The notes beneath the pieces were generated by a model that saw only the letters and a list, made by a program, of their open reading frames with translations, did no database searches and was not told the origin of the DNA. A stretch of 64,000 nucleotides of DNA from contig OX365953.1 of the NCBI GenBank assembly GCA_947247005.1, positions 4,841,001-4,905,000 on the forward strand. Reading direction: 5' to 3'. The first letter of the stretch is position 1. Every line of letters begins with the position of its first letter. Both the position numbers and the translations under genes were made by a program. This document shows positions 24,101 through 34,818 of the stretch, in pieces. Origin of the DNA: Spisula solida (lineage: Eukaryota; Mollusca; Bivalvia; Venerida; Mactridae).

Positions 24101-24260
24101 GGTTTAAATGACATATTTTAAAAGAGTCAAATTAAAGACGAAGCTTTTTTTCTCAACATGTGATTGTCAATTCTTTTGGAAAATATAAATGATATTGCTT
24201 CAAACTCAGACTAAATTTAAGAAAATATACATAATTATGTATCTCTTACTTCCGAGGTCC
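21113..24260. other. No gene seen; small hairpin and dispersed repeats
   Basis: Gene-poor. At 21827-21850 ACTTGGGGGA and TCCCCCAAGT form a perfect 10-bp stem with a TTTA loop. The segment 22360-22465 (GATCGAGACCAT, GATTCGTCCCCATTCTGAAT, GTTCGCGC) is a diverged copy of 25155-25255. TGACGTCA occurs at 22671. No reading frame here resembles a known family. Confidence 0.5.
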
Positions 24261-24770
24261 TCAGGGTTTAATAAATTTATTTAGTGTATAAATTACTTTC
24301 ATGGCATCGCTACCAACCAATTTAAGTTGAAATTCTCTAGTTTCTAAACGTGCCAATGTATTAAGAATTTCTTCATTATTAATGAAATAATGCTTAATTA
24401 AATATTGCACAATTTCCATTGATTTTAGTTCGTGTCCTACAAAAACCAATAAACCGTAGCCGAAATGCTGCAATATGATTGGCTAACGCCACCTGTCAAT
24501 CAAAATCGACAGGAAGGTCAATTACCAGTCCGTGTAGCCAATGCGGTCAACGATATTTACAGTGTGAATGTCTGGCAGATTTCTTCGTCGCCGTTATTAT
24601 GATTTCCCTTATTAATAATAGGTTTGAATTGATTCGGCAAAATATTTTCATTGCCATCATAATCTGTATCCGAAGAATTTATCGTTTCATTAGCTCAGGG
24701 ACCGTAGGCCTATATATCTTCCCAGATTAGCTGAGTCGGAGAACTTCGCTGTCCGACATCTTGTTAATAG
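24261..24770 (-). pseudogene. Unassigned minus-strand coding-like fragments
   Basis: The minus strand has a possible start MSDSEVLRLS near 24758, then NSSDTDYDGNENILPNQF and DRIGYTDW in shifted frames, and a 70-codon frame at 24473-24261 (EILNTLARLETREF, KLVGSDAMKVIYTLNK). The acidic start followed by RIGYTDW loosely recalls the C-terminal zinc-binding domain of P2X7-like proteins, which is expanded in some invertebrates, but the cysteines that would prove it are missing. It is a broken gene or chance; I do not assign a function. Confidence 0.2.
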
Positions 24771-25154
24771 CACGATTGTGACGTCACACGCTTCGTTTCT
24801 AACATCGGACTTTTCCGGAGATATTTCCGTAAGTTTCCGTACAGGTATAACAATGGACGTGAACTATCGGTTGTACACAGGTAAATGTAAGGGGAATTTC
24901 GGGGAAAATGTTGCGAATGCAATCACGATGCCGAATAGAACTATTACACAAAAGTTTAAATCACCGGTAAATATTCCCTTTAAGTATATGGAATTTGGAT
25001 TTTGTGTAGTTTAATTGCTAGTTTTGTTTTATTTTCTAGTGCCTCCTGTTTAAAGGTTCGATCGACATTGTGTCAATTAATTTACAACATATATCCAGGG
25101 ACATAGTTTGCGTATATCGTTAAAACAACCGCCCATTCCATACAAATTTCCCTT

Positions 25155-25255
25155 CCAGATTCGAGACCATGTCTATCGATTTTTCTTTCATCCCCAATCT
25201 GATTCGTTCGCGCAATTCACATTATATGCGGTTCGTTTATAATGCAGCTGTAGAG
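25155..25255. repeat. Dispersed repeat shared with 22360-22465
   Basis: GATTCGAGACCATGTCTATC, CATCCCCAATCTGATTCGTT and CGCGCAATTCACATTATATG align in order with 22360-22465, ending in GCAGCT in both. Confidence 0.55.
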
Positions 25256-25514
25256 TTATGGAATTACGACTTAGTGTAGTTTTTGGTGCTATTTTTCATA
25301 TTTTTGCGCCCATTCACCCGTTATCCAATTAGATTTACTTATATTACTTTTGTTTACTAGCTAAAGTCAAACGTTTTTTTTGTGCAGCTGCATGATATTA
25401 CCATTTACTGTTATTCTTAATCTTTCTAACACGTTTTTTCAGCTTAACTAGGCCGTTGCCATTAGGATTGCCATGATGGGTCCGTTTGGTGAGATCTGAA
25501 TGATGTAAACCTAT

Positions 25515-26215
25515 ATTTAAGAAATAAAAATCTGTTCGCGTATTTTGTCGGTGAATAAAACATGGGCAGGAGTTCGGATGCGGAAAAATTAAATCACGAG
25601 TGCGTAGCACGAGTGATTTAATTTTCCGCATCCGAACGAGTGCCCGTGTTTTATTCACCGACAAAATACAAGAACAGAGTTTTTATTTCGATTCTAAATA
25701 CGATAATATTCCGCACTATTTAACTGCGCGCATTTCATTTTCACCCATTTGACATTGAACCTAATTCCACGCTGAAATTGAGTGGCTTATTAGCTGGTAC
25801 AATTACCTCCCTCGTTAATGTAAACGACCTTCGTAATTTTCTGAAGGAAAAAACACATTTTAACACATTTTAACACATTGAACCAATTTTAATAACACGA
25901 GCATAGTGTATCTATGTCATGAAATGAATTGATTATCAGAAATTTTTATGAATCTTAATTTCGAGAGTATATTGGAGTTTCTAAAAATAGATGCGTCATA
26001 GCTGAAACACTGGATTCTCGTGAAACTCGCGGTCCTTTAAATATTTACTATAAAGTTTACGTTCATTCATTCATAAATAGGTCATGTGATACGGGGCGTA
26101 AATTGTAACAGCCAATTTGTTACCATGTTTTATGGGGGTAATAAAACATGGTCAGGTCTTCTCTTTGTTTAATGGATTAATCCGCAGATCGTGTTAGAAT
26201 AAATATTATAGATAA
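25515..26215 (+). repeat. Hairpin-containing repeat module, copy 1
   Basis: It begins with an approximately 75-80-nt inverted repeat (25523-25690): TTGTCGGTGAATAAAACA and TTCGGATGCGG on the left, CCGCATCCGAACGAGTGCCC and TTTTATTCACCGACAAAATA on the right, around TGCGTAGCA. After about 270 bp of extra sequence it continues with TTGGAGTTTCTAAAAATAGA, ACGTTCATTCATTCATAAAT, GATACGGGGCGTAAAT and TGGATTAATCCGC. The same parts occur in the same order at 27770-28310. Confidence 0.85.
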
Positions 26216-26587
26216 TACCAAGAGTTGCGATATCCCCCAAGTATCAGTACTTCAGTACTTTGATTTACGATACGGTATTTTTACGCTGGAATGGGTCAGT
26301 CGTAAAGTGTACGGTCATCCGATTGTTCCCTGTCTAATTAGCCAATGACGAGGAGACAGAAACACTACGAACAGTGTAATGCGAAAATCAAGATGCACTG
26401 CTTGAATGTGCCCATGGTATAACACCGATACACTCGAGACTACATCAAAATTCGCATCACAAGACAGAAAACCTTATTCCCATACGAGTGGAAAGCTTAT
26501 TTGAAATATAATTGCAGACACTTATATTGTTGTATTTGAAGAAATGAAGCTTTTTGTACGCTTTAACAAATGTACGTCTCACCAGTA

Positions 26588-27090
26588 ACTTGAAACAAAT
26601 GCATGCAATACAATTGCTAACTTGAAACAAATGCATGCAATACCTAATGCTAACTTGAAACAAATGCATGCAATACCTAATGCTAACTTGAAACAAATGC
26701 ATCCAATACCTAATGCTAACTTTAAACAAATGCATGTAATGCCTAATGCTAACTTTAAACAAATGCATGTAATACCTAATGCTAACTTTAAACAAATGCA
26801 TGCAATACCTAATGCTAACTTGAAACAAATGCATGTAATACCTAATGCTAACTTTAAACAAATGCATGTAATGCCTAATGCTAACTTTAAACAAATGCAT
26901 GCAATACCTAATGCTAACTTTAAACAAATGCATGCAATGCCTAATGCTAACTTTAAACAAATGCATGCAATACCTAATGCTAACTTTAAACAAATGCATG
27001 CAATACCTAATGCTAACTTTAAACAAATGCATGCAATACCTAATGCTAACTTTAAACAAATGCATGCAATGCCTAATGCTAACTTGAAAA
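26588..27090. repeat. 33-bp minisatellite, about 15 copies
   Basis: The unit is AACTTTAAACAAATGCATGC plus AATACCTAATGCT, with TTGAAA/TTTAAA, GCAATA/GTAATG and similar variants. It contains the palindrome ATGCAT. A 33-nt period gives open frames of 167 codons (+) and 202 codons (-) encoding an 11-residue repeat; both-strand openness argues against real coding. Confidence 0.95.
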
Positions 27091-27769
27091 AAACTTCCGT
27101 TGTTTATTCGCTAAATGCAATCTGAAAAAGACTCAGAGTAAAGTCGAAACTTTATATTTCAGTATTTGTTGTTTTGAATAGAGACATACTTATAATGCTA
27201 ACTTGCAACTTGGTGATACTTATTGCATTTGAAGAAAGGCCGTATCAAATATGTGGCAGTAACCTGAAGCAAATGCATGAAAATGTCGAACTAGAAATTT
27301 TAAAACTTGTAATTAATTGCAAAATTGAATGTGTTAAGAGTACCTTACATTCGTCCAGTGTATACGATTGGCCGACAATATAGTGCTCGAAATTGTTATG
27401 AAACAAGCTTAACACTATTTATGTGAACATTCAAGCGAAATTAGCTAACTGAACAACGTGTACAGCATTTTATAATATAATGTAGGATAAACTATCCGAC
27501 ATGTATAAACATTGAATATACAGTATATAAAAGCGTTTTACCTTTTAACTGGTCCACGCACAGTAGTTTAATAACTAGGCTTGTTGCAAAGTAAATATTT
27601 CATCCAAAATTACCTCCATACAATTTTAACAAAATGTTTGCACTAACCCGAAGTAAAATGTGAAATGACTTGATATATCGATGGTAGAGTATCTCACTGT
27701 TGATAAACGTGTACGCGTATCAAGCACAAGGTCCAAGTCGTCTCGGATGTTTAAGGCCAATTTAAATTT

Positions 27770-28310
27770 ATTTAAGAAATAAAAATCTGTTCGCGTATAT
27801 TGTCGGTGAATAAAACACGGGCACTCGTACGGATGCGGAAAATTAAATCACGAGTGCGTAGAATTTTCCGCATCCGAACGAGTGCCCGTGTTTTATTCAC
27901 CGACAAAATACAAGAACAGAGTTTTTATTTCGATTCTAACTATATTGGAGTTTCTAAAAATAGATGCGTCATAGCTGTAACACTGGATACTCGTGCAACT
28001 CGCGAAGTTTTTACTATAAAGTTTACGTTCATTCATTCATAAATATGTCACGTGATACGGGGCGTAAATAGTAACAACCAATTTGATACCATGTTTTATT
28101 GCGGTAATAATACATGCCCTGGTTTGCTATATGTGTATATGGATTAATCCGCGGATCGTGTTAGAATCATTTATAAATATGTCACATGATACGGGGCGCA
28201 AATAGTAACAGCCAATTTGAGAGGTATGTTTTATGGGCGTAATAATACATGCCCTAGTTTGCTCTATGGATATATGGATTAATACGCGGATCGTGTTAGA
28301 ATGTTAAATT
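27770..28310 (+). repeat. Hairpin-containing repeat module, copy 2
   Basis: Same elements as copy 1: GTCGGTGAATAAAACACGGG, GATGCGGAAAATTAAATCAC, then CCGCATCCGAACGAGTGCCC. The stem tip is shortened. The tail (ATGTCACGTGATACGGGGCG to CGGATCGTGTTAGAAT) is present twice in tandem, at about 28044 and 28178. Copies 1 and 2 flank the 33-bp minisatellite. Confidence 0.85.
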
Positions 28311-28370
28311 ATCACCCCGATTTTTCTTTCACAGAAGGAGGGATGATGTGAACCGTACATGGAATATAAT

Positions 28371-28568
28371 AATGTCACATGACTACATTGGCCAATCAGC
28401 TTGCTTGATACACGTCTTGGTACATTCAGCTTTATGTCACATGACTACATTGGCCAATCAGCTTGCTTGATACACGTCTTGGTACATTCAGCTTTATGTC
28501 ACATGACTACATTAGCCAATCAGCTTGCTTGATACACGTCTTGGTACAGTCAGCTAGCCTTTATAAAG
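28371..28568 (+). promoter_or_regulatory. Three 62-bp repeats with CCAAT boxes followed by a TATA box
   Basis: ATGTCACATGACTACATTGG, CCAATCAGCTTGCTTGAT and ACACGTCTTGGTACATTC repeat three times. CCAATCAGC starts at 28392, 28454 and 28516, exactly 62 bp apart. TTTATAAAG follows at 28560, 44 bp after the last CCAAT, close to the classic CCAAT/TATA spacing. No convincing coding frame follows, so the product, if any, may be a non-coding RNA or the region may be a transposon promoter. Confidence 0.5.
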
Positions 28569-28809
28569 AATATTTGCGTGTACATTAGCACGGCTTTCTA
28601 GTGGAAACGGATATATTCTGCACAAGAAGCTTGTAATGTATTCATGCATTTTGACCGATGTACAGGTTAATGTTTTCGCACTATACCTAAATACATGTAG
28701 TCTTACTTTTTCTGCTGTCAGTCATTTTATTTGGTACGTGTCCTTTGTCTTCAATGGTTTTAGAACACCTCTTGGTAGAAGGCTCACAGTATAAACGAGT
28801 AAACTTCCG

Positions 28810-28955
28810 GTAATCGCAATAATGAGTACACGTTGAATTGTATAGGAATGCAATAATGAGTACAGTTATGGAAAATCACCGGATGTTTCAATCACAATAA
28901 TGAGTACACGTTGAATTGTATAGGATTGCAATGACGAGTACAGTGATTTGGTTTA
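28810..28955. repeat. About 80-bp tandem duplication
   Basis: CAATAATGAGTACACGTTGA then ATTGTATAGGAATGCAAT occurs twice. Each copy includes two ATGAGTACA-like words. Confidence 0.7.
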
Positions 28956-29306
28956 TACGCGGTGAGGCTGGGATGATTATCTAGGATTTATTCTTTCGGG
29001 CCATAGTTTTGTATGTCGATGTCAAGATTAGGTATACCGTTCAGGGTGCAACAAATTTAAACACGTCTGCACAAAAATTGCCATTACGTTTTGTTTGCCT
29101 TACTTGTTTCAGCGGTGTGTGGTGTTCTTGAAAAATGATGTTATAAACTAGATCAGTATACACTTGTAATCGAAGATAAAATAATATGACGTTATATGGT
29201 TAAACGTCAGACATTATGCTTAGGTGAGCAAGTTCAATAACATCGAACGATTTATTGTTTAAATACCGAGCATAGCCTTTATTTGCCAGTCAGCTTTCTG
29301 CTGAAA

Positions 29307-29600
29307 TATGACAGGCATACGAGGGTTGTCCACAAAAGTCGCGAAGTTTGTCTCCAATTTCAACACTACGCATAATTTTCCAGAAAATCGTTCACATATT
29401 ATTATGACAGGCATACGAGGGTTGTCCACAAAAGTCGCGAAGTTTGTCTCCAATTACAACACTACGCATAATTTTCCAGAAAATCGTTCACATAATATTC
29501 ATTAGTTAGTCAGTGTATGCAACTTGTGAACACGATGGACGACAATACAATAACAATCAATGTTCGCGACTTTTGTGGATCACCCTCGTATATGTGTGCC
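29307..29600. mobile_element. Mariner-like foldback with duplicated arm
   Basis: ATGACAGGCATACGAGGGTT then GTCCACAAAAGTCGCGAAGT is present twice in tandem (about 96 bp apart, from 29308 and 29404). Its reverse complement TTCGCGACTTTTGTGGATCA closes the element at 29560-29595. ACGAGGGTNNTCCANAAAGT is typical of mariner-type terminal inverted repeats. Confidence 0.65.
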
Positions 29601-29668
29601 TCCACCCGGATTTAAACCCGGGTCGCCAGATTAGACGGCAAGCGCGCTAATCACGCTACGGAGGCCCT
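29590..29668 (-). mobile_element. tRNA-like sequence (SINE head)
   Basis: On the minus strand GCCTCCG at the start pairs over 7 bp with TGGAGGC at the end. There is a D-arm-like GCGTGATTAGCGC and a B-box GGTTTAAATCC. The presumed anticodon loop TCTAATC lacks the invariant T33, and the T-stem has a mismatch, so I read it as a tRNA-derived repeat rather than a tRNA gene. Confidence 0.55.
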
Positions 29669-29710
29669 TGTGGAGGGAAGGGATATAGTGAAACATTACT
29701 TATTCGTGAG

Positions 29711-30703
29711 ACTTCCTAGGTCCCAATTTCACGCGAAACCCTATGTAAACTTAAGAGCAGTTATTGCTTAGCTAAGACTGCTATTTTTTTTAAAAAACAT
29801 GTTGTGGGTTAAGTCCAGTTTTTACAGAAATTGAGTTTTAAAGTTATTAAAGCCACATTATCTTTCCCAAGACCTTTTTTCGGAGCATTCAGTAAATAGA
29901 CTTAATACAAAGAATGGGATATTTTTTACAAATGACTAATAATTGATGAAAGAATGATACATTGTACATGTATCTGTTGAAATAATATGCCAAAAATCAC
30001 ATTTAAGTAAAATGTATGGATGACAAAAACTAATTTTGCTAGAGTTGCTTCCCTTAGATTATAAATGGTGCATTTTTTGTTTACAATTCATTTTGTAAAC
30101 AAACCAATTGGAGGTTGCATTTCGTTTTCTTCCATCTTAAGGTGTTTTCCATCTTTGGGACTCAACTAAGGTGCTCAAAGTACATGGCTCTTCAAATAGG
30201 TTACCAAGTTATTGCTATTTGAAAATAGTTGTTAAAGGCCTTATGTGGCTTTAACATCTATTTAGTAAAAACTTAAGTCTGTTATTACAGGCTTCGGTAC
30301 GAAATTACCTTTTGTTTTGGATTGGAATGAGCATTTCATACGTATAGTCCAGTCAGGATAAAAATCCAGTGACGCAGCGGTGGAGTCCACTATAACGGTG
30401 TAAAACCAATTATAAAGGCTTATACTTTATAAATTATACAAACAACTATAATTCCAATGCTAAACTAACATACTAAACTTCGCTCTACCTGTTTAGACAA
30501 TGGTTGTGATTTTTTGCGTACACAAAAACTGCAACGTCACTGTCACAATATCCTAACTGGACTATAATTGGCCGACTGTATTATTATTTAGCAATGAATA
30601 CACAGTTTCTGCACGAGACTAAAATGGTGGCCGTATATTAAATTCAAAGTAACAGTCTTAGTTTAGCAATAACTTAAGTTTTTTAGTGGCATTGGGACCG
30701 GTA
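29711..30703. mobile_element. TIR element (GGTCCCAAT ends), interrupted copy
   Basis: GGTCCCAATTTCACG with AGCAGTTATTGCTTAGCTAA at the left mirrors TTAGTTTAGCAATAACTTAA with GGCATTGGGACC at the right. The arms are about 48 bp. A TA-flanked MITE (30345-30566) is inserted inside. A cleaner, roughly inverted copy is at 50207-50637. Confidence 0.8.
30345..30566 (+). mobile_element. TA-flanked MITE (TAGTCCAG ends), copy 1
   Basis: TATAGTCCAGTCAGGAT at the left mirrors ATCCTAACTGGACTATA at the right. TAAAACCAATTATAAAGGC and GACAATGGTTGTGATT inside align, inverted, with 34611-34818. The terminal TA fits Tc1/mariner-type insertion. Confidence 0.85.
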
Positions 30704-30797
30704 TGACCGTGTTCTCTCTTTTACAAGGGATTATTGGAATGTAATATGGTAATGTTTGGTGTCACCGACAGAGGACCAATCAAGTGTATATTTGAAA

Positions 30798-31205
30798 GCG
30801 GATTTAGCTCAGTGGTAAAACACTGGACTGTCAACCCAGAGGTCGTGGGTCCAATCCCCGGCACCGGAACTTGACATTTCTGAAATATTAATAATATTTC
30901 CCGCTGATCTTCAAAGTATCTGGGTAAAGGTGCCAGGAAGCTGTGTATCGGTGCTATACACCGGGTTCATTAAAGAACCAGACTGTCTATTCGAAATAAG
31001 AGCTAGGCGCACCTCTGCAGCACCGGACATGCCTGTATCTAATGTCTCTCTCTCCCTTCAGGGGCTTTCTCTCAGTCTGTCCCTCAGGTCAGATCATGCT
31101 GTATCTGCATTGGTAGACCTTGTGGCTGCAACACTATAATGTTAAGTGCCGTTGAACGTGTGTTCGCATGAAAAAGGCGCTATATAAATCTGGTATATTT
31201 ATTTA
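30798..31205 (+). mobile_element. tRNA-headed SINE, full-length looking
   Basis: GCGGATTTAGCTCAGTGG starts a tRNA-Asp-like head (loop CTGTCAA holds GTC; B-box GGTCCAATCCCC). The central part GGTGCTATACACCGG, AAAGAACCAGACTG, TATTCGAAATAAGAGC is shared with the SINEs at 4262 and 58438. The 3' end AAGGCGCTATATAAATCTGG plus a TATTTATT tail is typical of a LINE-mobilised SINE. Confidence 0.8.
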
Positions 31206-31735
31206 TTTCAACTAATGGTGTGAGGGTCAACTGATTCATAGACACACGGGTGCTGGTACAACGCACAGGTAAATGCATCATTGATAAAAAATATCATTTG
31301 ATGTATACATTTTACAATTCTTTTTTCTGTCTCTTTATTCTTTTTCAATGATATTGTTACCTATGACTTCAAGCCTATTTTGATGTCTAAATTTTACTAT
31401 TTTTTCGTTTGTTTTCATTCTTTTTCAATATTACAATTACCTGTGGTACAATGAAAATCGAAATTAAGTATGTCAAGTTTATCTTGATTAGTAGTTTAAA
31501 TTTAAATGATAACCCTATATTTATATACATGTATCTCTCAGTAGGCTATCGTAAGACGTGATATTACCAGAGCAAGTTACGACAGTGTTTCGGTTTAACG
31601 TTGGTGTAATCGCGCCGCCGACAATGTTGAAATTTGCTGACTGTTTTTATACGGCATAGATTGGCAATTTTTTGTGTCTGACCGACTTAAATTAAATTTA
31701 GTTACTTTGTTATTTGACATACATAATAATCATTT

Positions 31736-32420
31736 TTGTGTCGCCTGAAAAGGCGACATATAGGTGTTACTTTGGTGTCGGCTGCGGCCTCACAAATTGC
31801 TTGTCCGGAGCATAGCTTTGTCACTTTAAGTTCAAATGACTCAAGATTTGGTATGCATGTTTCTTGCAATAAGCCGAAGTGCAGTGCGCAAGAACCGTAA
31901 CTCTACCTTGCGTCGTTTTTGAATTATTTCCCTTTGATTGATTTTATTAGAGCATTTCTTGTCCGGAGGATAACTTTGTCACCTTAAGTTCAAATGACTC
32001 AAGATATGGTATGCATGTTTCTTGCAATAAGCCGAAGTGCAGTGCGCAAGAACCATAACTTTACCATGCATCGTTTTTAATTATCTCCCTTTGATTGATT
32101 TTATTAGAGTAATGCTTGTATGGAGCATAACTTTGTCACCTTACGTTCGAATGACTCCAAAATTGGTATGCATGTTTCTTGCTGTGACATGAAATGCAGT
32201 GTGCAAGAATCATAACTGTACCTTGTGTAGTTTTTGAATGATTCCCCTTTGATTGATTTTATCAGGACATTATTTTGTCCAGAGCATAACTTTGCCAATT
32301 TTAGCTCAGAAGACTGGAAAACTCTTGTGAGTCAGATATATAGCCCAATACTGGATAGTTTTCCATGACAAATGTGCATGTCGTCAGGCGACACATGCGA
32401 CTCGCGGAGCTTTTATTGTA
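31736..32420 (+). mobile_element. Hairpin-headed element with internal 158-bp triplication
   Basis: GTGTCGCCTGAAAAGGCGAC is the hairpin head; the far end GTCAGGCGACACATGCGACT carries its inverted repeat (TGTGTCGCCTGA). Inside, CTTGTCCGGAGCATAGC-like, GGTATGCATGTTTCTTGC and CTTTGATTGATTTTAT recur three times, about 158 bp apart. It is non-coding and has the same design as the elements at 5477 and 9778. Confidence 0.8.
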
Positions 32421-32607
32421 GGTTTCTTACAGACTATGTTACATATTAACAACAGCAGTTTCTGCTCAGAATTGAGTGTTTTAAAGAAAAGTTTGACTTA
32501 AAAGTTAAAACCTATGTCCCACTGAGCATTTTTTGCCTCGGCGCTATACTCCTCATTTACATTAATGAGCTATCAGGATGTCGGGTCGGGAACAGGTTCC
32601 TCGTGGT

Positions 32608-32895
32608 CTAGTGAAGCTTCGGGGAAGTCATGAGACAGTTTGTGATATCGGAAGGACCTTTGATGGTTCGGGTTGTATAGGAAGAAATCAGGAGAACATC
32701 GCCGATGTGGAATTCCTCAGTGGGACCTAGGCTTAATACAGAACGGCAAATAACGTTGTCTGTCGACGAAGCCCACGTCTTGTCACCCAGTTGCGTGTTT
32801 AACTGTTCTAAGAAGTGAGTCAAGTGTGACCCAGGCTGCTTAGACCAAATACGGCTCAAAACTAGTTTTTGTATTAGCGGAATGTACAGTACCAT
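32608..32895 (-). CDS. Unassigned 95-codon open frame
   Basis: I do not recognise it. It is richer in G+C than its surroundings and reads PGSHLTHFLEQLNTQLGDKT then FHIGDVLLISSYTTR, which looks more like real protein than the random frames nearby. It starts at an internal ATG, has no clear splice sites and no partner exon that I can see. It could be a remnant of a mobile element or one exon of a gene. Confidence 0.2.
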   Translation of the reverse strand: MVLYIPLIQKLVLSRIWSKQPGSHLTHFLEQLNTQLGDKTWASSTDNVICRSVLSLGPTEEFHIGDVLLISSYTTRTIKGPSDITNCLMTSPKLH

Positions 32896-33163
32896 TGCAT
32901 AGAAACAGACATGAACTGCTAATCACAGTTGGCACACGATATGAAGTACATAGTTATGTACATGTTATACATCCCTGTAAATACATTCTTCTTTTGACAT
33001 CGGCTGTTGTCTTCGAACTCCTATTGCATATATTAATCCCAGACGATTAAAGTTCAAATCCAAGCTCAAAATCTGTGTTGCCAGGGACCGTCATCTATGC
33101 TTACAGTTTTCCAGTAGCTGTCCGGCCCTGGAGGGGAAGGGGCTTCCTTCTATTTCATAATGA

Positions 33164-33185
33164 CCCCCCCCCCCCCCCCCCCCCC
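33164..33185. repeat. Poly-C tract of 22
   Basis: Twenty-two consecutive C residues. Other poly-C tracts are near 39222 and 63727. They may carry length errors. Confidence 0.9.
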
Positions 33186-33664
33186 GTAAACAATACTACA
33201 TCAACCGAAAACTGGTTACTTCGAATTCGTTTGATACAAGATAAGATTGTTCGCATGCCACCATTGGTTCGAACAAGAAACAATCTTTGAGACATATCAA
33301 ACGGAACTCAAGCCAGGACAAACTTTCGCACACATTTGAAATACACATGCATGTACGTATGCATTTACAGAACTTACCGGAGATCTAGTCACAGTGATTA
33401 TATAAGTACACGTATTTATCCTCTACCCTTGTATGGTAATCAGGTTTTGTGATAAATGAGCCCGTTCAAGTTATACCCAGATAGCATATGGCCTTATATT
33501 TTACTACCAGTTGGATACGTAAGTATTTTATAAACAGGACAACTTTTCCATTCGTTACAATTTTATAACGCACCTGTTTTGTTGGTCTTATCCCAAGGCC
33601 AACGTTCTGATTCATGTGAATAAATATGCTGGTGAACGAGAATGCATATTTTATTTTCATGTTT

Positions 33665-33835
33665 CATGATTTTGCGGTGAATCACTATTGCTAATTGACT
33701 ATAACTGTAGCTAAAATCGCTAAGAAATCGATGAAGAAATAAAAAAAATACTTATGGCTATTTTTGTTTCCCAATGTTTACAAATTTAGCCTTGGATCTG
33801 TAGCCAAAAGTCACGTGGTATTGCTACACTGATTT
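33665..33835. repeat. Dispersed repeat, also at 50640-50770
   Basis: GAAATCGATGAAGAAATAAA, TTATGGCTATTTTTGTTTCC, ACAAATTTAGCCTTGGATCT and CACGTGGTATTGCTACAC have counterparts in the same order at 50640-50770. Confidence 0.65.
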
Positions 33836-34233
33836 ATAAGAACCGTATATGAAGTATTTAAAATGGTTTGAAAGCATAATTTATTGACATATTTGAACTG
33901 AATCACATTATTGCCCAATACAAAATTAATGCTCTCAGATTCATACAAAAGCTCTAATTTTAGCTACATACAAAATGCAATGAAATGTATATGCACTTTT
34001 ATTAAATCTTACCACAGCTGATATGGGATATATAAATACTTGTCGTTGTCACAATTATTGACTTGTGTAGAATCTGGGACTAGGTTAAATAAACAATTTT
34101 AAAAACCGTATAGTAATGTTCAAAACTATTTACCTACCACGCAAATTTAATACTCGACTGTTTTTATTGCACCGTAAGAATTTTTTGACTGGGTATCATA
34201 ACAAATCTAATAAGCCCGAATATCCATGGAAAT

Positions 34234-34385
34234 CAGGTGTGGTATTCAATATTGGTCTTATTTAATTGGAGAATAAGGATAGCCAATCATATCGTCTGTT
34301 ACTGACCAAGAGTTTGATATGGTGTGATCTGAGTGGTTGTCCTTAGCTTTAAGTCAAGTAAGACCAACATTGAATACCAGCCCAG
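34234..34385. mobile_element. MITE (GTATTCAATATTG ends), copy 2
   Basis: GTGTGGTATTCAATATTGGT and ACCAACATTGAATACCAGCC form the ends. The interior AGAATAAGGATAGCCAATCA matches copy 1 at 3124-3271 in the same orientation. Confidence 0.85.
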
Positions 34386-34610
34386 GTAAATAGATTTGAA
34401 CAATATTGTGCGAAACTATACACACGTTCTCGTTAATTTTCGGCAGTTTTCGTCACTGTCCGTAATGATGTTTTGACTTGTAATCAGGCACAAACCTGAC
34501 AGCTAGACGGATAAGCACGAACTATTCATGAGGTGCTTATGAATAATTCCGGACACTATTTCAGTTCTCATTGAACTCATGAATCAACAAACTAATATAA
34601 TGTAAGATAC

Positions 34611-34818
34611 ACAGTCCAGTTAGGATATTGTGAGAGTGACGTAGTCATTTATGTATTTAAATACATTACAATCATTGTCTGAACTGGTAGTGCGAATATA
34701 GTATGTTAGTTTAGCACTAAAATTATAGCTGTCTGTATAAGCCTTCATAATTGGTTTTACACCATAATAGTGGACCCGAACGCTGCGTCACTGGATTCTT
34801 ACCATGGCTGGACTATAC
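34611..34818 (-). mobile_element. TA-flanked MITE (TAGTCCAG ends), copy 2
   Basis: CAGTCCAGTTAGGATATTGT at the left and TACCATGGCTGGACTATA at the right are the ends. It is the reverse complement of the copy at 30345-30566 over most of its length. Confidence 0.8.

Noticed and set aside
24479..24730. 83-codon + strand frame with CSQCGQRYLQCEC
   Set aside because: The cysteine spacing fits no family I know, and the opposite strand has a better, though still weak, coding appearance.
26457..27125. 202-codon (-) and 167-codon (+) frames
   Set aside because: They lie on the same 33-bp minisatellite; openness on both strands and lack of any domain argue against genes.
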